Source of the DNA: Helicostylum pulchrum
Lineage: Eukaryota; Mucoromycota; Mucoromycetes; Mucorales; Mucoraceae
Direction: 5' to 3'
Assembly: GCA_025677825.1 (NCBI GenBank)
Contig: JAIXMO010000001.1
Location: forward strand, 62,001-126,000
DNA: 64,000 bases
Shown here piece after piece: positions 23,769 through 34,110 of the stretch (positions are counted from its first letter, which is position 1; each line of letters starts with the position of its first letter). The notes under the pieces were generated by a model. That model was not told the DNA's origin and ran no database searches. It worked only from the letters and a program-made list of their open reading frames with translations. The position numbers and the translations under genes are program-made.

Positions 23769-24820
23769 CTTACTTTCTACTTATTTACTATTGAATACTC
23801 CAGCCAACCTCATATTGTATAGCCTATCTATTTCCCTCTCCCCTTGTAACTAAAGTTATGAAGTATATATACTATTATGTTTAATCCACAAAGCCAAAAA
23901 AAAAACTAGCTAACTATTAGAGTTTTTAGGTTTATGTTATAATATTTTATACTGAATTCTTTTGGTCAATAATAATACACTGATAAAAAAGTCATTATCG
24001 CGTGTACGGGTATGTACTTAATAAAAAGAGAATTGTGGCATAGTTAATACAAAATATATGCGTGTATATCTTCAGCTTTCTATAAACTCGAAGTGGATGA
24101 AAACGCTTTTAGTGAAGGATTTATCGTTAGTGAATATGTACCTTCATGAGCTATACATTATTTGGTAAAAATCGAACTAGTTGTCTTTTGCCGCTATATG
24201 ATTTATAGAATTATCATGTACTTAGGTCTAAGTAGTTAGCTCTAGCGAGATACTTTCATTGTAGTTAATTTTTGCTTTGGTTAAAAAATGAGACAAATAC
24301 GTACGGCTCTATAAAACAGGAAACCAAAAATAATTTAATCAGAAAAACAAAAGGGCTACTTCTACGGAAAATTCCCTAAAAAAATCCAACCAACAATAAC
24401 AACTAAATAATTTGGCAGATGCGATCCTTCATCCCATTTACCTTTTTGTATCACCAAAAGCAAACGCCAAATATCAAGTTATTCACTCATAAAGCAAAAC
24501 ATTGCAACGTAAAATATCTCTTCTACAAGTTTAATAACATCAGCGGTATATTGCGTCAAATGGGTAGAATTTACAACAGTTTTTAATGGATAAATATAAA
24601 ATTTGGAAGATTTTTTTGAACGGCAGTATGAGTAAAATGACTTTGATTTAGCTTGTACGCCATCGAAATTACCATAAATATCAACAAACAAAAAAAAAGA
24701 TGAATAAAAGACAAGACTTTGTAGGCCTTGATTGTATAATGTTGAAAGACTTGTTAATAAATAAAATCGGTAAATAGGTAGTGGTTCCCGTTTAGTCCCG
24801 CTATGCCAAGAAAGTTTTTT
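23769..24820. other. Intergenic region between unknown exon and cyclin
   Basis: AT-rich. A short minus-strand frame at 24479-24691 (LTQYTADVIKLVEEIFYVAM) is open but has no start context or family match. Nothing firm is supported. Confidence 0.35.
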
Positions 24821-25537
24821 TTAAACGGCAAATGTTTCACTGAATTTGTTCGCCAGTTCTGTTTCGATGATATCTTTATGATCTTGTATGAATTTACTCA
24901 CTTGCGTAAGGTCGACAAATAAAGCATACTAAAAGAAAGAAATATATGTAAGTCATGCAATATATAAAAATGTTGATACATATTATAAATTACCTCTATC
25001 ACGCCTAATATAGATAAGGTTTTAGTAAAAAGTAAAAAAAAAAAAACGTTTTTTTTAATGTGTATATTACCTAAAAAGCTTCTTTCCATTTCATTGATTT
25101 CCTTTGCACGATAAAGCGGAGACACGAGTCTATAGATTGAATGCGCGATAGTATTTGTATCTTCAATAAATTTTGTTGCTAAAATCACTGAAGCAATAAA
25201 CATTTTATACGGCGTATCAAATTCTATTATGGTATATTGATAAGTAACATTACTAACAAAAAAAAAAAAAAAGCTACTTGTTACCTCCTTTTGATTTGCT
25301 TGGCAAATGAGTTTTTAATCTTTCTAAATAAATAAGTGCAACCACCAAAATGGTAGGCGTTAATTTGCAATGATAAAAGACATGTTTTACAAATATAGGA
25401 AGCGTGGGTAATAGTTTCTGTTGGTAATATAAACGTTCTTTGGAGCAGTCGACTAGTGTATTTACATTAGATGCAGTATAAGCGATCAAACTATCAAAAT
25501 TGTTGTTTCTTGGCTGAACGGAAGGAATAGCAAGCAT
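24821..25537 (-). CDS. Pho80/Pcl-type cyclin
   Basis: Four exons (25537-25285, 25223-25071, 25004-24994, 24928-24821), 174 aa. Cyclin-box features: KLTPTILVVALIYLERLKTH, then TPYKMFIASVILATKFIEDT and INEMERSFLGVIEYALFVDL. The last string, the hallmark of PCL/PHO80 cyclins, is completed only by including an 11-nt microexon (GVIE). Partners would be Pho85-like CDKs, controlling phosphate, glycogen or polarity pathways. The length equals a bare cyclin box with no long regulatory tails. Convergence with its neighbours gives no further functional hint. Confidence 0.85.
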
Positions 25538-25683
25538 TTATTATTATTTGTAATAAGAAAGAGAAAAAAAAAACGAAAAAGAAAAAAAAAAAAGGGATTT
25601 TTATAATAATAAAAAAAGGTCTAAATATGGTTATATTTTCTTTTTAATGTGAAACAAAGATTAAATTTACAAATTTAGAAAAA

Positions 25684-27446
25684 TTATTTCTTTTGTTTTT
25701 TAGCTGCATTTCGGTTAATAGCAGTTGATGATCTCTTTTCTACAACGATTGGTGTAGATTGAAGCTTTTCTAATGTCTTTTTCAATATCTTTTTTTCACC
25801 AATACGGACTATAAGTGCATTTCTCTTGTTACTAAAGTCTTTTAACTTTGCTAATTCTGCCTCGTCCTCCTGCAATAATAAGTTAGTGTATGTTTATACA
25901 TACTATTATATAATACTGTTTACCTCTAAAGAAGTCTCATATCTTTGTTCCAACCGTTTCTTGAGAATGTTCTCAATTACATTTTTCGCTTCTTGTGTCA
26001 ACTTGGGTTTAGGTAACTTTTGTTTCTCTTCCATCTTTTCAAACTCATCACTTGTAGCTAATAATATATGGACTAAAAAAAAAATGTTAATACGAGTGTA
26101 TATAAATAGTCTTTTTTTTTTTCCTGTGTGGATATTTTTACCGGCAATGATTAATTCTTGTGGAATTTCATATTCTGTATCAATAACAAAGCATCTAAAA
26201 AAAAATTAATTTATGTTCAACATTTATGTATAAAATTTTACTTTACTCATCAAGTACACCTTCTTCCATCAGAAAATCAATCTTTTTTTCAACCAATTCT
26301 TCATCGGCTTCAGGGCAGCTACATTCTACTACGAGGGGTCCATCTAATTCAACAATATCGAATTCATTGATATCATCTACGAAGCCATATTTACGCAATA
26401 AATCTGCATTACACAAATCTCCATAGGTATTGTAAATTTGTTCTCCTTTAGCAATGTTCTTAATTGCCTTCATTTGTAAACTATCTTGTTCGTGAAATAA
26501 TCTAGCATTGTTGTACCCAGTCTTGTGGTTTAATAAATCGGCCATAGGAACCATAGAAATTAAACCTTGTTCTTCCTCTTCCTCCTCTTCTTCTTCTTCT
26601 TCAGAGTCCTCTGCTTCTTCTTCTTTTTGTTCCTTTTCGGCCTTTTGTAATTCGTCATTGAAACTATAAGACATGATTAAAGAACCACATAAATGATACA
26701 AATCGAGATTATGCACATTTTTATCGAAAATATCAGAGTATTTCTGTGCATGTGTAAAAACTATTAATAAAAAAAAACCTGGAATTGTTCTCTCCTCCTT
26801 TTTTTTTCTGTCTTACCTCGACAATGGGCTTAATATCTCTTTCATAAGTAGCTTCAGCATCTTCTTTTCCAATCTTGGCTATTTTAAAACAAAGTCAATA
26901 CAATAACTTCTCTCTTATGTGTACAGGCATACTTTACAAACAATATCAGTTCCATCCAATTCCTTTAAATCTTGTTGATCCCAAAACATGGGAGTAGAAA
27001 AATTACGAGGCAAGACATCTAATATATGTAAGTCATTTTTCTTTTTACCATAAAAATAAAGTTTACTTTACCAAAGTAAGGTTTCCAGAACGAATCCTGT
27101 TTTTGACTTTCGTACATTAAAGAAAGAATAAGAGGACTCCAACCAGGTAACTCTAAATACTCTTTTCCAATACCATCCAAGTCTTTTAAGGAGGTAGTGA
27201 GCTGAGATAATAAAATGTTTCTTGGTAACGAAAACAAAAGATCACCTTCCTGCACTCTTTTATATAAGCTACGATAATAAAAAAAATTAATTGACTTTTT
27301 TTTACCTTGATATCGTTTGTAGCTACAACACCACGACCTGCTCCTTCACTACGGTAGTCCTTGATAGCAATATCTTTGTTTAAAGTAGCACCGTTACTTT
27401 CTAACCACTGACAGAAAACTTTACCTTGTTCTTCAAAGTTTGACAT
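25684..27446 (-). CDS. SET-domain ribosomal-protein lysine methyltransferase (RKM4/SETD6-like)
   Basis: Eight exons (27446-27306, 27249-27072, 27018-26938, 26878-26817, 26743-26247, 26194-26142, 26072-25924, 25869-25684), 448 aa. The split SET domain has RSEGAGRGVVATNDIKEGDL at the N-terminus, MADLLNHKTGYNNA and the catalytic-core EQIYNTYGDLCNADLLRKYG. The C-terminal part (PQELIIA, helical Lys-rich region) corresponds to the Rubisco-LSMT substrate-binding domain. An acidic insertion of about a dozen Glu lies before GLISMVPMADLL. The family methylates ribosomal proteins (Rkm4: L42) or RelA (SETD6). The substrate here is unproven. It is divergent from DEG1, with a 177-bp shared promoter. Confidence 0.88.
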
Positions 27447-27623
27447 GTTGAATAAAAAAAAAAGTTAAAAAAAACCTTTTTTTTTTGTGTCGCATAATTT
27501 TTTTTTTATATAATTGAAGTGTGGCTTATGTTAAAGGAAGACGCTTATATTTATTTTTTTTAAAAAAAACATCTATTTTTTTTTTGGTTATTGTTTCATA
27601 ACAGTAACAGTGCCCCTTTTTCA
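27447..27623. promoter_or_regulatory. Short bidirectional promoter RKM4-like / DEG1
   Basis: 177 bp between divergent start codons, dominated by T- and A-runs with a TATATAATT-like stretch near 27508. Both genes are likely served from this region. Confidence 0.4.
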
Positions 27624-28958
27624 ATGACCTCTAGATATCAAGAATCGACACGAGAGCAATTATTAGCTCGTATTCAAGAGCTTGAAAAGCAAGTGGCCCT
27701 TGAAAAAAAGTCTAAAACCCACCGAAAAGAATATAAAAATAGACCGTTTGATATGGCTAAATATACCAAACGTAAAATCGCTTTGCGTGTTGCGTATATT
27801 GGTTGGGAGTACTCTGGATACGCCAGTCAACATGAACCCGATCGACTTCCCACCATTGAAGATATGTTATTCAAGGCCTTAATTAGCTGTAAATTAGTCG
27901 AGAATATCGATGAAAGTGATTATACACGGTGTGGACGTACAGACAAGGGAGTCAGTGGGTTAGGTCAAGTCATTGGCATCATTGTTCGATCTCGAAAGTT
28001 GGCTTCTGACCCTTCACCTGAACTTTTAGAACCTTCAGAAGAGTTTCCCTATATCGACACCTTAAATCGCATGTTACCAGACGACATTCGAGTTTTATCC
28101 TGGGCACCTGTTGAAGAAGATTTCAGTGCACGATTCCATTGTACAGCACGAACCTACAAATACTTTTTCAATCGAGGAAAGATGGATTTAGATAATTTGC
28201 GAAAGGCATGTACATACTTTGAAGGACGACATGATTTTAGAAACTTTTGCAAGATGGATCCTTCCAAGAATGTACTTTCATATGAACGAGTTATTTTATC
28301 CATGAAGATCAATCCAGTACAATATACGCTATCTGACGGTGTTGGAGAAGGAAGTGATTTTTATGAAGTCGTTTTAAAGGGTACAGCATTCTTATGGCAT
28401 CAGGTTCGATTTATGATGTCGTTGTTGTTCTTGGTGGGTCAAGGATTAGAGGAACCCGAGATTGTACGTGATTTATTGGACGTTGAAAAAGTTTCAGCTA
28501 AACCTGATTTCCCAATGGCAAGCGATTTACCTTTGGTCTTGTACGATTGTGAATTTCAAGGTTTAAATTGGACCTATTCGTTTAGAGATAATGTGTATGA
28601 TCCTTTACCTTCTTCTTACAGAACCTATTTACATTTTAATGAACTTTGGGTGCAACAAATGGTTCGATCTATTACCTATCAAAATTATTTAACCATGGTT
28701 GGTGAGTTCCCTGTCAAAATGCCTGATGATTCTATGAAGACAGTATTGGATTTTGTCAAGGATCGTGGAGTGATTGGTCCTACTGGTATGGCAACTATTC
28801 CAAGAGGTGGCGGTAAAGAAAGTAGGTTGGGTAAATATAAAACTGTTTTAGAAAGACCTCGTTGTGATACAGATGAGTTGAAAAAGGAAAAGTTTGAAGT
28901 ACGTAAAAAGAGAAAGGTCGAGAGACAAGAAAAGGCTGCTTTACTTAATGCTGAATAA
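27624..28958 (+). CDS. DEG1: tRNA pseudouridine(38/39) synthase
   Basis: Single exon, 444 aa, ATG at 27624. An N-terminal helix (REQLLARIQELEKQVALEKK) as in Deg1/PUS3 precedes the TruA-type catalytic domain: VAYIGWEYSGYASQ, then YTRCGRTDKGVSGLGQ with catalytic Asp at residue 107, RFHCTARTYKYFF, HDFRNFCKMD and LWHQVRFMM. This combination identifies PUS3/Deg1, which modifies U38/U39 in tRNA anticodon stems. A basic C-terminal tail (KKRKVERQEK) may act as a nuclear signal. Intronless, unlike most neighbours. Confidence 0.93.
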   Translation: MTSRYQESTREQLLARIQELEKQVALEKKSKTHRKEYKNRPFDMAKYTKRKIALRVAYIGWEYSGYASQHEPDRLPTIEDMLFKALISCKLVENIDESDYTRCGRTDKGVSGLGQVIGIIVRSRKLASDPSPELLEPSEEFPYIDTLNRMLPDDIRVLSWAPVEEDFSARFHCTARTYKYFFNRGKMDLDNLRKACTYFEGRHDFRNFCKMDPSKNVLSYERVILSMKINPVQYTLSDGVGEGSDFYEVVLKGTAFLWHQVRFMMSLLFLVGQGLEEPEIVRDLLDVEKVSAKPDFPMASDLPLVLYDCEFQGLNWTYSFRDNVYDPLPSSYRTYLHFNELWVQQMVRSITYQNYLTMVGEFPVKMPDDSMKTVLDFVKDRGVIGPTGMATIPRGGGKESRLGKYKTVLERPRCDTDELKKEKFEVRKKRKVERQEKAALLNAE

Positions 28959-29114
28959 AAAAAATCTTATTTGAATCCACTACATGTATGCCCCCGCTGT
29001 TAAAAAGGAAATTAAAATGTGAACAAGTCTATGATACCACACGCGCGTGGCTCTATATAAATCAGGAAGGCATTTTTATTTTTATTATACATTTTTTTAA
29101 AAAACTTATTGCTA

Positions 29115-30499
29115 TTAAAAAGCCTTTTGACCGCTATCTTTAATTTTATACTTGCCATACTACATATACAAAAAAAAAGTTAGATTATATATAGTAAATA
29201 TATTATTATAACTTACAGATTTTGCGGGATCAAATACCTCCCATCGACTAGCAGGGAAAATATGCTTATTTCTTTCATACCACGATCTCTCAACTACTTT
29301 ACCAGCGTGAGACTACATAAAAAAAAAAAACTTAGTATTTTTTACACATAGTTTTACGCAGTTTTATAAATTTACCTCGTCCTTTTCAATTGTGGCGTCG
29401 TTTACCAATCTAACATCATCGTGAACGTCAAAGTTGAATAACGGACCAGATTTACCCCTTGCTTTGTTTATAATAAAATCATAAAATGTATAATGCTTTC
29501 ATTTTTTTTTTTGCTGTCAGTTTGAGGGGTATAATTTTTATATAATTTCTGTTAGAGCTTACATGAGGAATAATTAAATCTTCTTTGATATACAATAAAT
29601 TATCTACATTAACACCACGCAACTGAGGGAATTGTTGACGACAAGCTTCCAAGAATTGTTGGATCGAATCACCCTTTTTACACTATATACATAATGTAAG
29701 TCATTTTCTCTCTCTCTTATACCTATACTAGTTTTACCTTGACAACTTTACGATGTCCACTACCATCCCAGAACGAATATGTGATATTGATAAGTTCATC
29801 TACGAGAATAATAATCAATGGATAACGGTCAGAGTCTTTTTATGCAAAAAGAAAAAAGAAAAAGATGTATACTTTTGATTTCTTCTTGTTTTAAGATCCA
29901 TTCCTTTCGTAACTCTTCACGTTCAATGCGTTCTCTTTCCTCTCTCTCTCTATCGGGTAAAAAGCTTGTATCAATTGTAGGATCCTTTAACATCTTTCTC
30001 TTTTTAGGAACAATTTCCTCTTCCTCCTCTTCTTCTTCATCATCATCATCGCCAGCAAATGATAACTTTAACGGTTGCTTCTTCTTCTTCTTTCTCTTCT
30101 TGTCATCACTTTTTGTAAATAAAAATATTATTAATCATGTAAAAAAAGAGCTTTTTACCTGAGTATTACCTTAAAGGAGCTGTAGATGCTGCTTCTCGCT
30201 TTTGTTGCTCTTCTAGATTTTCACGAATCTTTCTGTAATCTTTTAATTCAGTTAAACCAATCGTACTACTCTTTAATTGAGACTCGATATCTGTCTTTGT
30301 CTTTACGAATTTATCTGAACCAACGCGCACTTCACTCAACTAATATATAAAAAAGATATAGATTAGAAAGTGGTATTTTGTATTAAATTGATCAACTTAC
30401 TTTAGCATTCTTTTGACGCTCTTTTTCAGACTCGGCATATATCTTTTGTCTTTGCTTTTCAAGCATAGACTGACGATGACCTTCACCGTTTGCATTCAT
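29115..30499 (-). CDS. FAM50/XAP5-family protein
   Basis: Eight exons (30499-30401, 30339-30170, 30108-29873, 29799-29738, 29682-29563, 29495-29376, 29312-29217, 29159-29115), 315 aa. The N-terminus is a Lys/Glu helical region with an acidic run and a KKRKM nuclear-signal-like motif. The C-terminal XAP5 domain is highly conserved: [57 protein letters not shown] and [20 protein letters not shown]. The family (FAM50A, Arabidopsis XCT, Chlamydomonas/yeast Xap5) works in spliceosome function and transcription. The stop is convergent with DEG1, 157 bp apart. Confidence 0.93.
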
Positions 30500-31133
30500 T
30501 TATATTATTGAGTTGGCAAAAGTAAAGAAAGAAAGCAAGAGAAAAAAAAACAATTTTTTTTTTGCTTTATAAAAAAAAGCAGGCCCAAAATTTAACAAGT
30601 GCTTTTTTACATGCACTCTTTTTGGAGAAAGATATACACACTGGGAAAGCCGTATCGTAGATCAAAACAAATAATAGCCCAATGAGATAGCTATACCATA
30701 AAAATGTCTTCAAATACGGACGTAAAAAAATGTACATGTCAAAGAGAATAAAAAAAAGTTACTAGTGCTTTGGCCTTTACAATAAGGAAAAAAGTTTCCA
30801 TAGTGAAAGTTTCCCAAGACTAACCACGAGGAGGTACACTGGCTGAAGTCTCATCACGTTCATACATATACGTGAAAAAAATATATATACATGTATCTAA
30901 ATATAAAAATAAACACATACATAAATAAAAAAAAAGATGATGATGCCAAAGGATAAGTATCCACAACAACACAACTACTAAATGATACTATTTTCCTTAG
31001 AGAAGACTACCGAGACGGGAACCATCAATCCAACCTTCCTACGATATCCGCATGGTTGGTGTGCCATTACACGCAGGTTAAACTGCACGAACCACTCGTA
31101 AACAAGGCAGGGGAGAAGGAAATAAACAGCTCG
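30500..31133. other. Intergenic region upstream of FAM50
   Basis: AT-rich, with many short A-runs. No coding or RNA gene supported. Confidence 0.4.
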
Positions 31134-31577
31134 TCAAAAAACCACTTTAGCAACCGTTCTGTCCTTTTTGCTTTCAAAAGCCAGTAAAACTACAAATAGC
31201 GGTATTTCTAAATGGTGGGTTAGAATCAGTTTAAAAGCAAAAATAAAATAAAAAATCACTTACCGTTCTTTTTCATCGTATTAACAACAGCTACAACTGC
31301 AACTACTGCAACTGTGACACCAGTAACAGCACCAACACAAGCACCAACAACACAAGCACCAAAACTACCAGTACCACTTCAAACTTATGACCAAATGAGG
31401 TTGAAAAAAGTGAGCAATTGATTTTAAAAAACTGACCAGAGTTACCAACATTACCGCTATAAATAGACATTATGATTAGGTTTAAATATTTATAAGTAAA
31501 GCAGTTTAAATCCTTACCTTTTTAATAAAAGGAACAATCACCACGATACAGAAGTATACAGTACTTGGAAGAAGCAT
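31134..31577 (-). CDS. Possible small Gly/Val-rich hydrophobic membrane protein
   Basis: The minus strand shows a glycine-zipper-like run (TGSFGACVVGACVGAVTGVT, then VAVVAVVAVVNTMKKN) at 31379-31264. A GTAAGT donor joins it in phase to a terminal exon at 31207-31134 (IPLFVVLLAF, ending VAKVVF). A candidate first exon at 31577-31518 (MLLPSTVYFCIVVIVPFIKK) has a GTAAGG donor, but I could not join it to the rest without a frame problem. It is either a small membrane protein with an unresolved 5' end or a recent pseudogene. No family recognised. Confidence 0.3.
31388..31422. repeat. Second copy of the TGACCAA repeat
   Basis: ATGACCAAATGAGGTT + A-tract + GTGAGCAATTGA, close to the segment at about 9053-9089. 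It lies in or beside an intron of the putative hydrophobic-protein gene. Confidence 0.5.
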
Positions 31578-32496
31578 CTTAAAAAGCATTGTATTTATAA
31601 GTCCACGAAACTAAAAGGCTTTTTTTTTAGCTCAATGTACTCAGGGTTTGGTTCATTACAGAAGAAAACCCCCCCTTTAGATGTTTAATGTTTTAAAATG
31701 ATTGACGTTAAAGCTAATAAAAGTGAAATGATAAGATGTGAAGGTTAAAATGGGGTTTACTTGCAAGGTTTTAGATAGTGTTTATGTAAACTTACATTTG
31801 TACCTGACATGTAGCTGTCAAAAGTTTTGTAACACAGTAAGCTATTATAATACCCGCCACCAAACTGAATGTCTAGCTTCAAAATATCGCCATGAGCAAC
31901 ATTAGGCATATTAGGCAGTGTCTAGCGGCCGACTTCCAGAAAAAACAACAATGTGTATTGTACATGCTGTAGAAATTAGAAGACATGAAGAGAAAAAAGG
32001 TTAAAAAAAAGGTTAAAAAATGAAAAATCAGTAGCGGAGTCTTTCTTTTTTTTGTGCCTGCAAAAAAAATGCCCTGCCTGCATTTTTTTTTTGGGTATAA
32101 TATCACGGCTTTTTTATTCCAACTTGAAGAAAAACGGGTTGAAGTTGCGGCTGAATGTCGTCTTGGCGGAAGAAAGCGGCCGCGCGAGTTACCACCTGTT
32201 GAGTCGTTCTACTTTTAAAACAGGAACAGATGCCCACTTTTCTTACTATTACCTTATTGTACACTTTTTACGCTTTACCAGGCTATTTATCGATTAGCAT
32301 TATAAAAAAAAGTAGAACTACAAATCTCTGTTTACTTTTTTCTTATTAATGCGCATAATAAACTGAGTGTTAATAGTAATTTAAAAAAAACCTGTGTGAA
32401 ATACCCGTGCGTCTATCTTTCCCCAAAAAAAATAGGATGTTACACGACGCGCAAACACTGCTCCAAAGGTTGATGTAATAAATAAATTAAATAATA
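31578..32496. other. Intergenic accessory sequence
   Basis: A less AT-rich patch at 32140-32200 (including GCGGCCGCGCG) sits in otherwise AT-rich sequence. No gene supported; it may be decayed coding or element sequence. Confidence 0.35.
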
Positions 32497-32553
32497 TCAT
32501 TGGTTTAAATGAAGTTAGATACAACAACAATCCTTTCATTAATCATTTAAGTG
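32497..32553 (+). repeat. Dispersed direct repeat, copy 1
   Basis: TCATTGGTTTAAATGAAG, TTAGATACAACA and AATCCTTTCATTAATCATTT recur in the same order at 34463-34518. A 3-bp ACA unit is duplicated in this copy. The two copies flank the uncharacterised coiled-coil gene. Confidence 0.7.
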
Positions 32554-32683
32554 AATACAGCTTACTTGTAGTAGCGCATATTGTTTATATAATGTTAGAA
32601 GAAAAAAAGGCTTAACAATTCGTATGTATAAATGGTAAACGATTAGAGAAAGAAAAAAAGGGTAAAAAGGTAAAATCATAGAT

Positions 32684-34110
32684 TTACAAATTAAAACTGC
32701 CATCAGTAGCATTATTATCTTCAATGATATTATTATCAACAATAACATTACCATCATCATTATCGGAAACAACAACGTCATCGTCGTCAGAAAATGTATC
32801 AGCAACATTACCATCAGGATTACCATCTTCGCTCTCTTCATCTTCCTGTTCATCCTGTTCATCCTCTTTGTCCTCTTTGTCCTCTTTTTCCTCTTTGTCC
32901 TCATCGTCCTCATTCTCTTCACCGGAAATATACTCCGTATCATCAAAGTAAACGGAAGATATGTATTCGTCGATAGCTGTATTGGGTTGGGAAGCTTTTC
33001 TGGTAGTATCAATGAGAGAAATGATGTCAGTTGTGCTTCGGCTGTAATCATTATATAGTTGTTGAATATTTTCCATCATATTCTAAACATAAATTGTTAG
33101 TCATGATAAATATTTTAACTTTTTAGTATGTATAAGCTACTTACTGCAATAAGTTGAAATCCATGGATAACCATTTTAATACCTCCAGATTTAATTTCAT
33201 GCAAGGTTACCGTGGTCTTATATAAAGGGTGATTCCTTATAATGGCCGTCTTATATATTGGATGACTCCATATATAGACAAAATGTTTATGTCTACTATG
33301 TCATTGATTTGACAATGTATGTTTACTCGATCTCCTCCAAGAAGAGAAACTTGTGAATTGGGAGACTTTATAGAAACATTCAAAATACTATTCCTACTGA
33401 GACTATAGAATATTATTATGATATATTAGTGCTTTTACTGAATATTAAATTTTAAACAAAAACTCACTAAGCAAAATAGCGCGACTTTGCATCAGTAATA
33501 CAAATGTGTTCGCCAAGACGAAGCAAATTTTCGCCCAGAGTACCACATAAACCAACAAGACGAATGTTGTCTCTTGCACTAATCTGTATGGGAAAAAAAG
33601 TGGTGTCATTATAAGCAAACTAGTACATATAAAACACTTACTTTGACAATCTTCCTAACGTTATACGAGACTTCAGGGTCTCTTGTTCTTTTAGGACTCT
33701 ATTGTTAAGTTGTGTTGAGCATATTGGAACACTCTATAATAGAAAAAAAAAATACTTACTTCTGCCTGTCTCAGTTTCTTAAAAAAAATATACGTTTTAC
33801 TAATCAGTTGCTTTGTGGCAGAGAAGCTTGCGATACGTTTGTCAAGACCAAAGTTCCTGTAAACCTTGTTACAGCACACAATATTTGTGGTGCTAATGGA
33901 TGTTACTTGTATGATGCTCGAAAAGACACTGCCCTAGTTGCTTGCCCTGTTTGCGGTTCATTAAGAAATAAAACAGGAATGGTTAAAATAGAATAATACT
34001 TACATCCCTTAAATCTATTATCTTTCTCTTCTCAAGCTCCATTTCTAGTAGTTTCTTTTCATCAGAAAGTCTTTTAAATGTTTCAAGGTATTCATCAGAT
34101 ATTTTTGACA
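32684..34110 (-). CDS. Unrecognised coiled-coil protein with acidic C-terminus (5' end unresolved)
   Basis: Deduced exons, 5' to 3': about 34110-34004, 33777-33760, 33698-33642, 33583-33468, 33402-33327, 33216-33145 and 33082-32684. All join in frame. The N-terminal part is a coiled coil (SDEYLETFKRLSDEKKLLEM, LEKRKIIDLRDKLRQAE). Next comes a beta-rich region (ARDNIRLVGLCGTLGENLLR, GEHICITDAKSR, TTVTLHEIKSGGIKMVIHGF) that could be a small barrel or OB-like fold. The C-terminal exon is an Asp/Glu-rich low-complexity tail of about 80 residues. The first exon and start codon are not resolved; a T-run near 34115 interrupts the likely upstream frame. No family recognised. Intron 1 holds an antisense ORF. 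Confidence 0.5.
33796..33996 (+). other. Antisense Cys-rich ORF inside an intron
   Basis: The plus frame within the 226-nt intron of the coiled-coil gene reads CGREACDTFVKTKVPVNLVT, then HNICGANGCYLYDARKDTAL and VACPVCGS. It has three Cys-x(2-4)-Cys pairs, suggesting a zinc ribbon. There is no ATG at the 5' end. An AG precedes it at 33773-33774, so it could be a last exon or a captured element fragment. No family recognised. Confidence 0.35.

Noticed and set aside
30649..30700. U4 snRNA-like words (GCCGTATCGTAG, CCCAATGAG)
   Set aside because: The surrounding sequence does not follow the U4 stem layout, and no Sm site or promoter was seen.
32539..33051. 170-aa minus-strand ORF with Met/Arg/Lys and hydrophobic repeats
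   Set aside because: It is the out-of-frame reading of the acidic low-complexity exon (32684-33082), which is supported by splicing to upstream exons.
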